The position numbers and the translations under genes were made by a program. Shown piece by piece: positions 26,236 to 38,043 of a stretch of DNA of 64,000 nucleotides; positions within the stretch are counted from its first letter, which is position 1; each line of letters begins with the position of its first letter. The DNA comes from Polynucleobacter sp. MWH-Braz-FAM2G (GTDB taxonomy: Bacteria > Pseudomonadota > Gammaproteobacteria > Burkholderiales > Burkholderiaceae): positions 1,571,424 through 1,635,423 of the forward strand of contig NZ_CP061300.1 in assembly GCF_018687635.1 (NCBI RefSeq), given 5' to 3'. Below the pieces are notes generated by a model. That model had not been told where the DNA came from and made no database searches. It worked only from the letters and a program-made list of their open reading frames with translations.

Positions 26236-27422
26236 TTATGTACTCTTTAATTTCAATAGGTCTTTGTCAAAAACAATGTATGCAATAGAGCCGATCACAA
26301 TTCCCCAGAACGCTGAACCCAATCCTAAAAAACTCATTCCAGAAGCTGTTGCTAAAAATGTGATTGCAGAAGCTTCGCGATGATCTGGCTCCTCTAGAGT
26401 GCTCATTAGGCTAGAAACTATTGCCCCTAGCAATGCCAACCCAGCAAGAAGCGCAATGAGTTCCTTTGGAAGGCCGGTAAAAATGAGAACAATTGAGCCC
26501 GCCAAGGTGCCACCAATTAAAAAGAAAATCCCACTAAAAATTCCGGCTACGTAGCGCTTTTCTGGATCTTCGTTAGCCTCTTTACCTGTACATAAAGTAG
26601 CTGTAATAGCAGCAGTAGTAGTAGTGATGCCGCCAAAAAATGCGGTAATTAATGACATCACGCTAGTAAAAGTAATAATGGGTTTAGCTGGTACGTGATA
26701 GTTTGAAAGTTTTAGAATTGCCATTCCCGGCAAGTACTGCCCTGTCAAGCTCACCAAAACTAGCGGTATCGCAAAACTGAATGTGGATTCCCAGCTCCAC
26801 ATAGGAGCGATATAGGTAGGATGCACTAACGATAGTCTGAAACTATCTGGATTTACATCACCAATCTGATACGCAAGAGCTATACCTGAAAACAGGATAA
26901 CTAAGATTACATACTTCGGTATTAACCTTTTGCAAATCAGATAGATGCCAATCATCGCAAGCGAAAGGGCTGGCATTGTGGATACAGACTTAAAAATATT
27001 GATCCCAAATTGAAACAGGATTCCTGCCATCATTCCAGCTGCAATACCCTTTGGAATATGTTTAATTAACTTGTCAAAGGTACCAGTGATGCCAATCAAG
27101 AAAATAATCGCGGCAGCCGTAATATAGGATGCAATTGCTTCATTAACCGACATATGTGGAAATAAAGCGATGAGGAGCGCAGCACCTGGTGCGGACCAAG
27201 CGGTAATAATTGGCATCTTGTATTTCCAACTGAGATAAATCCCAGAAATACCGCCGCCAAACGATACCGCCCAAACCCAAGAAGATAGAACTTCATTTGA
27301 TACTTGCGCCAAAGATGCTGCCTGAAAAAATATCAGCATCGGCCCCGCATAGGAAATCAATACAACCAGAAAGCCAGCTGTAATTGACGATAGCGAAATA
27401 TCTTTGAAGAAGCTGCGCTTCA

Positions 27423-27423
<1 letters not shown>
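26236..27423 (-). CDS. benE: Benzoate/H+ symporter BenE family protein
   Basis: 395 residues with about twelve membrane helices. Segments LGSITAGFLVVLISYAGP-like at the N-terminus, FSPGAALLIA-like SAPGAALLIALFPH, and FGGITTTTAAITATLCTGKEANEDPEKRYVAG are characteristic of BenE. It takes up benzoate with protons across the inner membrane. The ATG overlaps the benD stop by one base (TAATG), showing translational coupling. Second importer of the operon beside the AAHS carrier. Confidence 0.93.
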
Positions 27424-29735
<2,312 letters not shown>

Positions 29736-29739
<4 letters not shown>

Positions 29740-31106
29740 GCGCTCACCTGCTCTTGCTCAACTGCTTTTTTCATTGTTTCGAGCCAATAGCGGTGCTGCA
29801 CTGTATATAGACCCTCGTCTTCTGTTTTCAAACCACTTAATATTGGTTTCAGACCAATCTCTTTAGCCGCATCATCAGCGCCTTCAATCCAATGCTCCGA
29901 ACCACGGCACATATCGTTCCACTCAATCGTCTTTGCAGCAAAACCTTCTTGGCACGCCCTAAACTCCTCTAGGTCATCTGGAGTTGCCATACCACTTACG
30001 TTGAAGAAATCTTCGTATTGGCGAATTCTTCTAGAACGAGCCTCTGCCGACTCTCCTTTTGGAGCGATACAGTAAATTGTCACCTCAGTTTTATCTACGG
30101 CTAAAGGACGTAGCAAACGAATCTGCGAACCAAATTGATCCATTAGGTACACATTTGGATATAGACATAAATTTCTAGAACGTTCGATCATCCAATCGGC
30201 AATTGGTTTGCCAAACTTGTCTGAAAATTCTTGATGCCTTGGGAAATTAGGACGATCTTCGGGGTTTGCCCACTTGGTCCATAACAACATATGGCCATGG
30301 TCGAATGAATAGAATCCACCACCTTGCTTGCCCCACTTGCCGGCATCCATCGCTTTAATTTTGTCTTCGCGAATCGCCTCTTGCTCTTTGCGATGGTTTG
30401 TTGTTGCTGCGTAGTTCCAGTGCACCGCTGAGACGTGATATCCATCTGCGCCATTTTCTGCCTGAAGCTTCCAATTGCCATTAAAGGTATAAGTTGAAGA
30501 ACCCTTCAATACCTCTAGCCCATCAACCGATTGATCCACAATCATGTCAATAATTTTGGCCGCCTCACCTAAGAAATCTTTCAAAGGAGCTACATCATCA
30601 TTCAAGCTGCCAAACAAGAATCCGCGATAACTTTCAAACTTGGGCACCTTCTTCAGGTCATGTGAACCCTCTTTATTAAAGCAGTCTGGATATCCCGCAT
30701 CTTCTGGGTCTTTTACCTTCAATAACTTTCCACTGTTATTGAATGTCCAGCCATGAAATGGGCAAGTGAAAGTCGCTTTATTGCCACGCTTATGACGGCA
30801 TAACTGAGCGCCACGATGACTACAAGCATTCATCATGGCATTTAGTTCACCTTGACGATTGCGCGAGATGAAAATTGGCTGACTACCAATATAAGTAGAG
30901 TAATAGTCATTAATATTAGGAATCTGGCTTTCGTGCGCTAAATAAATCCAATTACCTTCAAAGATGTGTTTCATCTCTAATTCGAATAGGTCTTTATCAG
31001 TAAAGGCACTGCGGTGGAGGCGATAATCGCCCTTCTCTTTATCCTCAATTAAAAATTCATCAATACTTTTGAGTTTGGGGCTGTTATCTACATGAATTGG
31101 GATCAT
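29736..31106 (-). CDS. benA: Benzoate 1,2-dioxygenase large (alpha) subunit
   Basis: 456 residues. The Rieske [2Fe-2S] site is Cys95-x-His97 and Cys115-x2-His118 (CSHRGA and CPFHGW); the mononuclear iron site is Asp221-x2-His224-x4-His229 (DGYHVSAVH), with Asp221 bridging the two centres between subunits. It adds both atoms of oxygen to C1 and C2 of benzoate. First gene of the ben block, 45 bases after catA, with an intercistronic hairpin in that gap. Toluate or anthranilate dioxygenases are related, but catA and benD neighbours support benzoate. Confidence 0.95.
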
Positions 31107-31125
31107 TTTTTATCCTTTTATGAAT

Positions 31126-31142
31126 GGGGTGCCATGCACCCC
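31126..31142 (-). other. Intercistronic hairpin between catA and benA
   Basis: GGGGTG and CACCCC form a 6-pair stem with a 5-base loop in the 45-base gap between the catA stop and the benA start. No T-run follows, so it is not a normal terminator. It may be an RNA processing or stability element separating the cat and ben parts of the message. Confidence 0.5.
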
Positions 31143-31151
31143 CTTATTCAA

Positions 31152-32078
31152 TTACGCAGCTGCGCGAGTTCTTTCAACGATTCCAGATGCGGCTGAAGGC
31201 TTCTCAACCACCATCTGAATATCAAAATCAATCGAAGCAAATGGCTTAGTTACACCCTTGGCTTTGAGTTCAGCAGGATCGCTAATACGAACTACAGGAG
31301 GAACAAGACCTTCACGACTAGCAAATGCAAAGTCATCCCAAAGGTACTTATCACCGTCGATATTGATTTGGGTGGTTAACTTACGATGGCCTGGTGCAGT
31401 TACAAAGAAATGAACGTGTGCAGGACGATTGCCATGACGTCCCAACAAATTCAATAAAGCCTGAGTTGAACCATCAGGAGGGCAGCCATAACCATTTGGC
31501 ATGATGCTTTGGAATGAATAACGCCCATTCTCATCAGTAATAATAGTGCGACGCAGATTAAATGAAGACTGCGTTTTATCAAAGAATGAATAACCGCCTA
31601 ATGTATTAGCATGCCAAACTTCTACCTTGGCATTTGCTAATGGCTTGCCGTCAGCACCATAAACAGTACCCTGCATAAATAGCGGCTCTGCTTTATCTAC
31701 TTCAGTACCATCATCCATGCGAGCGAAACCTGTTGATTCAGGTGCGCCAGCTACATACAAAGGACCTTCAATAGCACGTGGTGTACCGCCTGTTAGACCT
31801 GCTTTTTCATCTGCTTCATCAGCGCGCATGTCTAAAAAGCGCTCTAGACCAATACCAGGAGCTAATAAGCCTAATTCATTTCGAGCACCAGCTTCTGAGA
31901 AATACTCCAAACCTTTCCAAAACTCAGTTGGAGTAATGTCTAAGTCTTCAATTGCCTTACAGAGATCCGTAACCAAACGCAAGGTAATTTCTTGAACACG
32001 TTTGTTTGCAGGTGCATCAGCTGCATCTACGATCCATTCTTTTGCTAATTTTTCAATTTCGGTATGTTTCATTTTCAA
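31152..32078 (-). CDS. catA: Catechol 1,2-dioxygenase
   Basis: 308 residues, intradiol dioxygenase. The non-haem Fe(III) ligands are visible as Tyr163 (GGYSFF), Tyr197 (NGYGCPPDG), His221 and His223 (RPAHVHFF). The N-terminal helical dimer domain (~1-105) is present. It opens catechol between the hydroxyls to cis,cis-muconate. Between catC and benA in the operon. Length and motifs fit CatA rather than protocatechuate or chlorocatechol enzymes. Confidence 0.95.
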   Translation of the reverse strand: MKMKHTEIEKLAKEWIVDAADAPANKRVQEITLRLVTDLCKAIEDLDITPTEFWKGLEYFSEAGARNELGLLAPGIGLERFLDMRADEADEKAGLTGGTPRAIEGPLYVAGAPESTGFARMDDGTEVDKAEPLFMQGTVYGADGKPLANAKVEVWHANTLGGYSFFDKTQSSFNLRRTIITDENGRYSFQSIMPNGYGCPPDGSTQALLNLLGRHGNRPAHVHFFVTAPGHRKLTTQINIDGDKYLWDDFAFASREGLVPPVVRISDPAELKAKGVTKPFASIDFDIQMVVEKPSAASGIVERTRAAA

Positions 32079-32147
32079 TTCCTTTAAATTTGTTTGTATT
32101 TGATTTGCTACTTTTATGATTGGTAAATCAGGAAATTTTTCAAAGGG

Positions 32148-32438
32148 TTAACTGTCATCCTCCCGCACAGAAGATGGATGTCTGCACAATGGCATTACTT
32201 CAATTTGCATATATGGAAACAGAGGTAATGTAGAAATTGCTGTATGCAACTCGTCCACACTGTTCACATCAAAGATGCTGATATTTGCGTACTGCCCAGC
32301 AATTCGCCATAGGTGGCGCCACTTGCCGGAGTTCTGCAAATCTTGTGCAATCTCTTTTTCCTTCTTTTTCAATACCGCTGCTTCAGCTTCAGGCATTGAA
32401 GTCGGCAAATTCACATTCATTCTTACGTGGAATAACAT
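32148..32438 (-). CDS. catC: Muconolactone delta-isomerase
   Basis: 96 residues, the exact size of CatC. The N-terminus MLFHVRMNVNLP, the GKWRHLWRIAGQYANISIFDV stretch and LHTAISTLPLFPYMQIEVMPLCRHPSS are family hallmarks. It shifts the double bond of muconolactone to give 3-oxoadipate enol-lactone for PcaD. It follows catB after 12 bases. Forms a decamer in known members. Confidence 0.95.
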   Translation of the reverse strand: MLFHVRMNVNLPTSMPEAEAAVLKKKEKEIAQDLQNSGKWRHLWRIAGQYANISIFDVNSVDELHTAISTLPLFPYMQIEVMPLCRHPSSVREDDS

Positions 32439-32450
32439 GCTGTCTCCTGT

Positions 32451-33596
32451 TTAGGCGGTTATCAAATCAACTTGATCCGAATGACCTTGTTGACGTTTTA
32501 GGTAATTGATTTTTTCCATATCCAACTGAATGCCCAAGCCAGGGCCTGTTGGCACTTGCAAGCAAAAATCCTTGTAAACCAATGGCTCAGCTAAGATTTC
32601 TTCTGTGAGCAGTAGCGGTCCAAATAGTTCTGTACCGAATGAAAGATCTTGGAAAGTAGAAAATACATGCGCAGATGCTGCGGTACCAATAGCCCCTTCA
32701 AGCATAGTTCCACCATATAAAGCAACACCACTCAATTCCGCAATTGTTGCAACTTGAAGTGCTGGGAATAATCCACCAGATTGATTAATCTTTACAGCAA
32801 AGACATCTGCAGCAAATTTATTGGCAAGATCTAATGCATCGCTTGGACCATGTAATGCTTCATCAGCCATGATGGCTACATCAAATTGATTTGTGAGGCG
32901 CGCCATGCTAGCTTTATGATTTGCTTTGACTGGCTGCTCAATTAAGTCAACGCCTCCAGCTTGCAATGCTGCAATTCCCCTTACTGCATTCAATTCGCTC
33001 CATGCTTGGTTTACATCTACACGAACGCTGATATCTGGACCAAGTGCCTTTTTAATTGCCAATACATGGTCTACATCAGCTTGTACTGAACGTAAACCGA
33101 TTTTGAGCTTGAAAATGTTGTGACGGCGAAGCGCAATCATCTTTTCCGCTTCAGCAATATCTTTTTCAGTATTGCCACTTGCTAAAGTCCATGCCACTGG
33201 AAGCTGGTCTCGAACTCGGCCACCTAGTAACTCACTTACGGGCACACCTAAGCGCTTGCCCTGCGCATCTAGCAAAGCTGTTTCAATTGCGCATTTTGCA
33301 AAACGATTACCTTGAATCGTTGTACGTAATTTATGCATCACCTTGGCAGCCTGTTCAGCCTTCATTCCAATAATGAGTGGCGCAAAATAAGTATCAATAT
33401 TTGTCTTGATACTCTCAGGGCTCTCTTCGCCATAGTTCAATCCACCAATAGTTGTTGCCTCGCCCCATCCCTCGATTCCATCAGCACAACGGATGCATAC
33501 CAACACGAGCGCTTGAGAATTCATCGTGGCCACAGATAGCTTGTGGGGGCGAATTGTCGGCACATCAACTATTAGGGTTTCTACTGAGCTAATCAT
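32451..33596 (-). CDS. catB: Muconate cycloisomerase
   Basis: 381 residues, enolase superfamily. The KxK motif (Lys163 and Lys165, FKLKIG) supplies the catalytic base; metal ligands follow in RVDVNQAW and ADEALHGPSD. It closes cis,cis-muconate to muconolactone with Mn2+. It is the first gene of the minus-strand cat-ben-pca run and diverges from catR with a 100-base promoter region, so the main operon promoter should be here (33600-33690). Confidence 0.95.
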   Translation of the reverse strand: MISSVETLIVDVPTIRPHKLSVATMNSQALVLVCIRCADGIEGWGEATTIGGLNYGEESPESIKTNIDTYFAPLIIGMKAEQAAKVMHKLRTTIQGNRFAKCAIETALLDAQGKRLGVPVSELLGGRVRDQLPVAWTLASGNTEKDIAEAEKMIALRRHNIFKLKIGLRSVQADVDHVLAIKKALGPDISVRVDVNQAWSELNAVRGIAALQAGGVDLIEQPVKANHKASMARLTNQFDVAIMADEALHGPSDALDLANKFAADVFAVKINQSGGLFPALQVATIAELSGVALYGGTMLEGAIGTAASAHVFSTFQDLSFGTELFGPLLLTEEILAEPLVYKDFCLQVPTGPGLGIQLDMEKINYLKRQQGHSDQVDLITA

Positions 33597-33666
33597 ATTT
33601 ATTTCGTATAGTTTTCGGATAAATGAACTCTAAACAGGAGTTTTTGACTAGTCCAAGACTGATTTG

Positions 33667-33692
33667 GTATCCTTTTGATACTTAAAAGGTAT
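33667..33692. promoter_or_regulatory. CatR/BenM-type operator (ATAC-N7-GTAT)
   Basis: ATAC (33678-33681), seven bases, GTAT (33689-33692) is exactly the consensus known for BenM and CatM of Acinetobacter. A further GTAT at 33667-33670 lies seven bases upstream, so three half sites are equally spaced. The site ends 4 bases before the catR ATG and covers its AAGG ribosome site, which implies autorepression besides control of catB. Function inferred from consensus. Confidence 0.75.
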
Positions 33693-33696
33693 ACAT

Positions 33697-34611
33697 ATGG
33701 AATTAAGGCACCTACGCTACTTTGTCGCTGTTGCAGAAGAAAAAAATTTCACTCGGGCTTCTGAAAGGCTCTTCATTGCTCAGCCACCATTGAGTAGGCA
33801 AATCCAACAATTAGAGGAAGAGCTTGGGGTAACGCTGTTTGTTAGAAACTCTCGTCCACTAAAACTCACGGATGCGGGTAATTTTTTCTACGAACATGCA
33901 AGACAAGTATTAGCAAGAACTGGTGAGTTGAAGGCGATGACCCAGAGAGTCGGAAATATTAATCGCATCTTGAATGTTGGCTTTGTTGCATCAACTTTGT
34001 ACGGAAAACTTCCTAAGATCATCCGCAAATATCGCGCGAAATTTAATTCGATTGAATTACGCATGTATGAGATGACGACAATGGAACAACTCAAAGCACT
34101 AAAAGACGGAAAAATTGATATTGGCTTTGGACGTGTTCGACATGAAGATGCCAATATCAGAAGAATCGTATTAAGAGAAGAAAAGTTAATTGCTGCAGTA
34201 CCTTTTGAACATCCACTCTCTAAATCGACCAAGCCAATTAACCTAAAGGATCTAGCAGAAGAAAACTTAATTGTCTTTCCTAAAAATCCACGACCAAGCT
34301 TTGCAGATCAAGTGCTAAATGGCTTTAAAGAAAGAGATGTACACCCGAAAAAAATTATTGAAGTGAGAGAGCTGCAAATTGCAATTGGTTTAGTAGCTGC
34401 AGGCGAAGGCGTTTCTATTGTGCCGCTAAGCCTGCAAGGCATGAAGAGAGATGATGTGGTCTATTTAGAGCTCAATGAAAAACATGCTTACTCACCTATC
34501 ATTATGAGCACCAGATCAATGGATAAGTCAGAAGAGATTAAAGCAATGCTAGACCTTATTTATTGCATCTATGACGAAGAAGGTATCAGCTACAGTCGAG
34601 AGGAGTTGTAA
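33697..34611 (+). CDS. catR: LysR-type regulator of catechol/benzoate degradation (CatR/BenM-like)
   Basis: 304 residues. MELRHLRYFVAVAEEKNFTRASERLFIAQPPLSRQIQQLEEELGVTLF is the classic N-terminus of the CatR/CatM/BenM/ClcR group, and VGFVASTLYGKLP starts the effector domain as in BenM. These activators respond to cis,cis-muconate (BenM also to benzoate). It is divergent from catB and its own start is covered by an ATAC-N7-GTAT site. It likely controls the whole run from catB to the receptor gene. Whether it answers to benzoate as well cannot be read. Confidence 0.9.
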   Translation: MELRHLRYFVAVAEEKNFTRASERLFIAQPPLSRQIQQLEEELGVTLFVRNSRPLKLTDAGNFFYEHARQVLARTGELKAMTQRVGNINRILNVGFVASTLYGKLPKIIRKYRAKFNSIELRMYEMTTMEQLKALKDGKIDIGFGRVRHEDANIRRIVLREEKLIAAVPFEHPLSKSTKPINLKDLAEENLIVFPKNPRPSFADQVLNGFKERDVHPKKIIEVRELQIAIGLVAAGEGVSIVPLSLQGMKRDDVVYLELNEKHAYSPIIMSTRSMDKSEEIKAMLDLIYCIYDEEGISYSREEL

Positions 34612-34622
34612 TTTTTATAAGT

Positions 34623-34946
34623 TTATGTAGATGATTTAGCAATAAAGAATGCTCTGGGAACTGGCGTACACCACACTACACCATCGCCCATTTGCCCCGT
34701 CTGACAAATAGACACAATCTTATCCATTAGTGAAGGGGCAAGTTCTGCGTTACAAACAATTTCTATGCGTACTTTTGCAGAATAGTCTGTCAGCTCATCT
34801 TTAATATTGGTCTTGCCTTGCTTTGAGGGTGCACTACAACCCTCAACTTTGCATACAGTCATCCCCGGAAAACCTGGCGTCTCCATTAAAGCCGCTCTTA
34901 GAGCGGGTAATTTATTTGGGCGAATCACCGCTTTGACTTCCATCAT
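34623..34946 (-). CDS. PII-like protein linked to metal efflux (PII-NG type)
   Basis: 107 residues with the ferredoxin-like PII fold: MMEVKAVIRPNKLPALRAAL, KVRIEIVCNAELAPSLMDKIV and a B-loop TGQMGDGVVWCTPVPRA. Canonical GlnB has GDGK and a T-loop with uridylylated Tyr51; here the lysine is replaced by valine and the T-loop reads CSAPSKQGKTNIKDE without that tyrosine, so classic nitrogen control is unlikely. The ATG overlaps the RND pump stop codon (ATGA). A PII subgroup encoded beside heavy-metal RND pumps is known; the ligand and target are not. Two cysteines at ~32 and 37 could bind metal. Confidence 0.85.
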   Translation of the reverse strand: MMEVKAVIRPNKLPALRAALMETPGFPGMTVCKVEGCSAPSKQGKTNIKDELTDYSAKVRIEIVCNAELAPSLMDKIVSICQTGQMGDGVVWCTPVPRAFFIAKSST

Positions 34947-37900
34947 GCTTCCACCTCTTTCTCTTCAAACCATCTATACAGGACTGGCAAGACTAATAAC
35001 GTTAGGGCTGTTGATGTAACCAAACCCGCAATTACAACAGCAGCGAGTGGGCGAGTAACCTCTGATCCAGGGCCACCTGAAAACAACATTGGAACCAATG
35101 CAAGCATTGCAACTGAGGCTGTCATCATGACTGGTCTAAAGCGATGTCCGCAACCATGCAGTAAGGCGTCCTCCATGCTGTAACCATCTTCACGCAATTG
35201 TTTAATAAACGAAATCAGCACCACACCATTAAGTACAGCAATACCCCATAAATTAATGAACCCTACTGCCGCAGGAACAGAAAGATACTCGCCGGTAATA
35301 AATAATCCAAACACTCCGCCAATAGAAGCAAATGGCAGAACTAAGATGATGAGGCCCGCCAAACGAATTGACTTGAACAACATAAACAGCAAGAAGAAAA
35401 TTGCCAAGATAGTTAGAGGAATAATAATCATCAGGCGCGCCATGGCCCTTTGCATGTTTTCAAACTGACCGCCCCATTGCAAGGTATAACCCTGAGGTAA
35501 TTCAACATTCTTAGCTATTAAATCCTGCGCCTCTTGCACAAAGCCACCCAAGTCACGCCCTTCAACATTCACGCCAACCACCAAACGCCTTCTACCCGAT
35601 TCGCGTGAGATTTGTGCGGGCCCCTCAATTAGGGTGATTTCTGCCAAATCTCGCAATAACACCTGCGCGCCATCTGGAGAATGCAGAATAATATTTTCAA
35701 TTGCGTCAATGTTGTTTCTGTAAGAGCTTGGATAACGCAGAACCAATGGGAAGCGTCGCTCTCCCTCATAAATAGTACTTGCCTGCTTACCGCCAATTGC
35801 AGTTTCAATAACCTCATTTACATCGGAAACATTGATACCGTAACGAGCAATGGCATCGCGATCTATTTTGATATTAAGATAGTTTTGTCCAGAAGCTTGC
35901 TCAATCCGCAAGTCATTACTTCCCTTCATTTTGGTAAGAATTTGTCCAATTTGCGAACCTAGCTTTTGCAAAACAGCTAGATCTTCACCGAAGATTTTGA
36001 CAGCTACTTGAGAGCGAACTCCAGAAACCATTTCGTCGACACGAGCAACAATCGGCTGAGAAATTGCCAACTCGATTCCAGGCAAGGTTTTTAGTTTTTC
36101 GCGAATTTGCTGTGCAATCTCTTCCTGACTTAGATCCCTATCTCCAAGAGGTTTGAGTGTAACGATAGGATCTGATTCATTTGGCTGGCCAGGATCTGCA
36201 GGTGATTCGCCTTTACCGAGTCTAGAGACCGCCATCTCCACTCCCGGAATAGTCATGATGCGTTTAATAGCTTCAAACTCTAATTTGATCGATTCATCTA
36301 AAGAGATATTTGGTGCTCGCACAATCACGGGCGTAATTGAACCTTCTTGCATCACTGGTATAAAGGCCTTACCCAACAAAACAAATCCAACTAAGCTAAT
36401 ACCCAAAGCAATCAGTGATCTCTTAACAACTAATTTTGGGTTTTCTAGACTCCAATGCAACCAACGTTCGTAAGGTGCGCGTAACTTTTTAACTACCTTG
36501 GTATCGTCCTCACTGCCGCCCTTCAAAATGTAAGAACACAAGACAGGGGACAAGGTGAAGGACAAAATCAAGGAGATTGTTAAGGCAATGGCAATCGTAA
36601 TAGCCATAGGGGCAAACATTTTCCCCTCCATACCCTCAAGTGATAGCAAGGGCATGAAAACCAAAATAATGATGCCAACACCGAACAATACAGGCTTCCC
36701 AACTTCTGATGCTGCCTCTAAGATAATACGGTTCTTAGACTCTCCCGCCTTCAAGCGCTCCCCAAGTTTGGCAAAGGTATTTTCCACTACCACTACGGAG
36801 CCATCTACCATGATGCCGATTGCGATAGCAAGCCCACCTAAGGACATCAAGTTAGCAGAAATACCATAGCGATTCATGACCAAGAAGGTGAGTAATGGCG
36901 TTAGCAACAGGGTTGCGACCACAATCAATGATGAACGCACATCGCCTAAAAATAAGAACAATAAAATGATGACGAGTATGACGCCTTCAATCAGCACCTT
37001 TGCCACATTAAACATCGCAGCATTTACGAGATCAGTGCGATCGTAGAATGGCACAATTTGCAGGCCATCAGGCAATAACTTGCCGCCATTTATCTCCGCT
37101 ACTTTTAGCTTAATGCGATTGACCACATCTCGCGCATTGCCGCCACGAATCATCTGTACGATGCCAGCAACACTCTCGGTATCACCATTTTTGATTGCGG
37201 CGCCTTGTCGAATCTCGCTTCCTATAGAGACTTCAGCTACGTTTTTCACATATACCGGAATGCCCTTTACTTCTTTCAAAATAATCTTGCCGATGTCCTC
37301 TGGCTTATTGATCAATCCGAGCCCACGAATCAGATATCGCTCAGCGTAACTTGGTAATTGACCTCCCCCTGAATTGGCATTGTTTCGAGCAAGAGCTTGA
37401 TAGACTTCATGCAGACTAATTTGATAATGTCGCAGACGTTCTGGATTGACCAGCACTTGATACTCTCTTGCATAACCTCCTTGGGTATTAATTTCGGCAA
37501 CGCCAGGAATGGATCGCAACATGGGTCGCACAATCCAGTCTTGTACTGCGCGACGCTCTGAAAGTTCATCAACAGATAGCTCACGATGACGATCGGATGG
37601 GTGATCTAGGGTGTACTGATATATTTCACCTAAGCCAGTAGATGGAGGCGCCAAGACAGGCGTTATGCCCAGCGGCATCTTTGAAGCAACTTCAATTAAT
37701 CGCTCCGTAACCAATTGCCGAGCAAAATAAATATCAGTCTTTTCTGTAAACACCAAAGTGATTACAGAAATTCCGTTGCGATTAAGAGAACGCATCTCCG
37801 TTAAGCCGGGTAATCCGGTCATCCCCAATTCGATTGGAATTGTGACAAAACGTTCTACCTCTTCAGGCGATTTACCAGGAGCTTCTGCCGCTACCTGAAC

Positions 37901-38038
37901 TTGCACATTAGTTACATCCGGAAATGCATCAACGGAAAGTCTTTTGGTAGCCAATAAACCGGCAACTAGTAGCACTATGGCAATAATTACCACCAGCAAA
38001 CGCTGCTGTAGAGAAAGACGAACGATTCTTTCAATCAT
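34943..38038 (-). CDS. Heavy-metal efflux RND transporter (CzcA/CusA family)
   Basis: 1031 residues, full-length HME-RND pump with twelve membrane helices and two large periplasmic loops. MIERIVRLSLQQRLLVVI starts it and DAFPDVTNVQVQV is typical. The key helix-4 motif at 399-420 reads SLGGLAIAIG then DGSVVVVEN; it lacks the DFG of zinc/cobalt CzcA and the methionines of CusA and looks like the less-studied HME3 type. It moves metal ions outward using protons. Order on the strand is outer channel, adaptor, pump, PII-like protein, all overlapping or within 5 bases. The manganese-type riboswitch in the leader suggests the metal may be Mn2+ or another ion sensed by that RNA. Confidence 0.93.
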   Translation of the reverse strand: MIERIVRLSLQQRLLVVIIAIVLLVAGLLATKRLSVDAFPDVTNVQVQVAAEAPGKSPEEVERFVTIPIELGMTGLPGLTEMRSLNRNGISVITLVFTEKTDIYFARQLVTERLIEVASKMPLGITPVLAPPSTGLGEIYQYTLDHPSDRHRELSVDELSERRAVQDWIVRPMLRSIPGVAEINTQGGYAREYQVLVNPERLRHYQISLHEVYQALARNNANSGGGQLPSYAERYLIRGLGLINKPEDIGKIILKEVKGIPVYVKNVAEVSIGSEIRQGAAIKNGDTESVAGIVQMIRGGNARDVVNRIKLKVAEINGGKLLPDGLQIVPFYDRTDLVNAAMFNVAKVLIEGVILVIILLFLFLGDVRSSLIVVATLLLTPLLTFLVMNRYGISANLMSLGGLAIAIGIMVDGSVVVVENTFAKLGERLKAGESKNRIILEAASEVGKPVLFGVGIIILVFMPLLSLEGMEGKMFAPMAITIAIALTISLILSFTLSPVLCSYILKGGSEDDTKVVKKLRAPYERWLHWSLENPKLVVKRSLIALGISLVGFVLLGKAFIPVMQEGSITPVIVRAPNISLDESIKLEFEAIKRIMTIPGVEMAVSRLGKGESPADPGQPNESDPIVTLKPLGDRDLSQEEIAQQIREKLKTLPGIELAISQPIVARVDEMVSGVRSQVAVKIFGEDLAVLQKLGSQIGQILTKMKGSNDLRIEQASGQNYLNIKIDRDAIARYGINVSDVNEVIETAIGGKQASTIYEGERRFPLVLRYPSSYRNNIDAIENIILHSPDGAQVLLRDLAEITLIEGPAQISRESGRRRLVVGVNVEGRDLGGFVQEAQDLIAKNVELPQGYTLQWGGQFENMQRAMARLMIIIPLTILAIFFLLFMLFKSIRLAGLIILVLPFASIGGVFGLFITGEYLSVPAAVGFINLWGIAVLNGVVLISFIKQLREDGYSMEDALLHGCGHRFRPVMMTASVAMLALVPMLFSGGPGSEVTRPLAAVVIAGLVTSTALTLLVLPVLYRWFEEKEVEA

Positions 38039-38043
38039 GTCAC

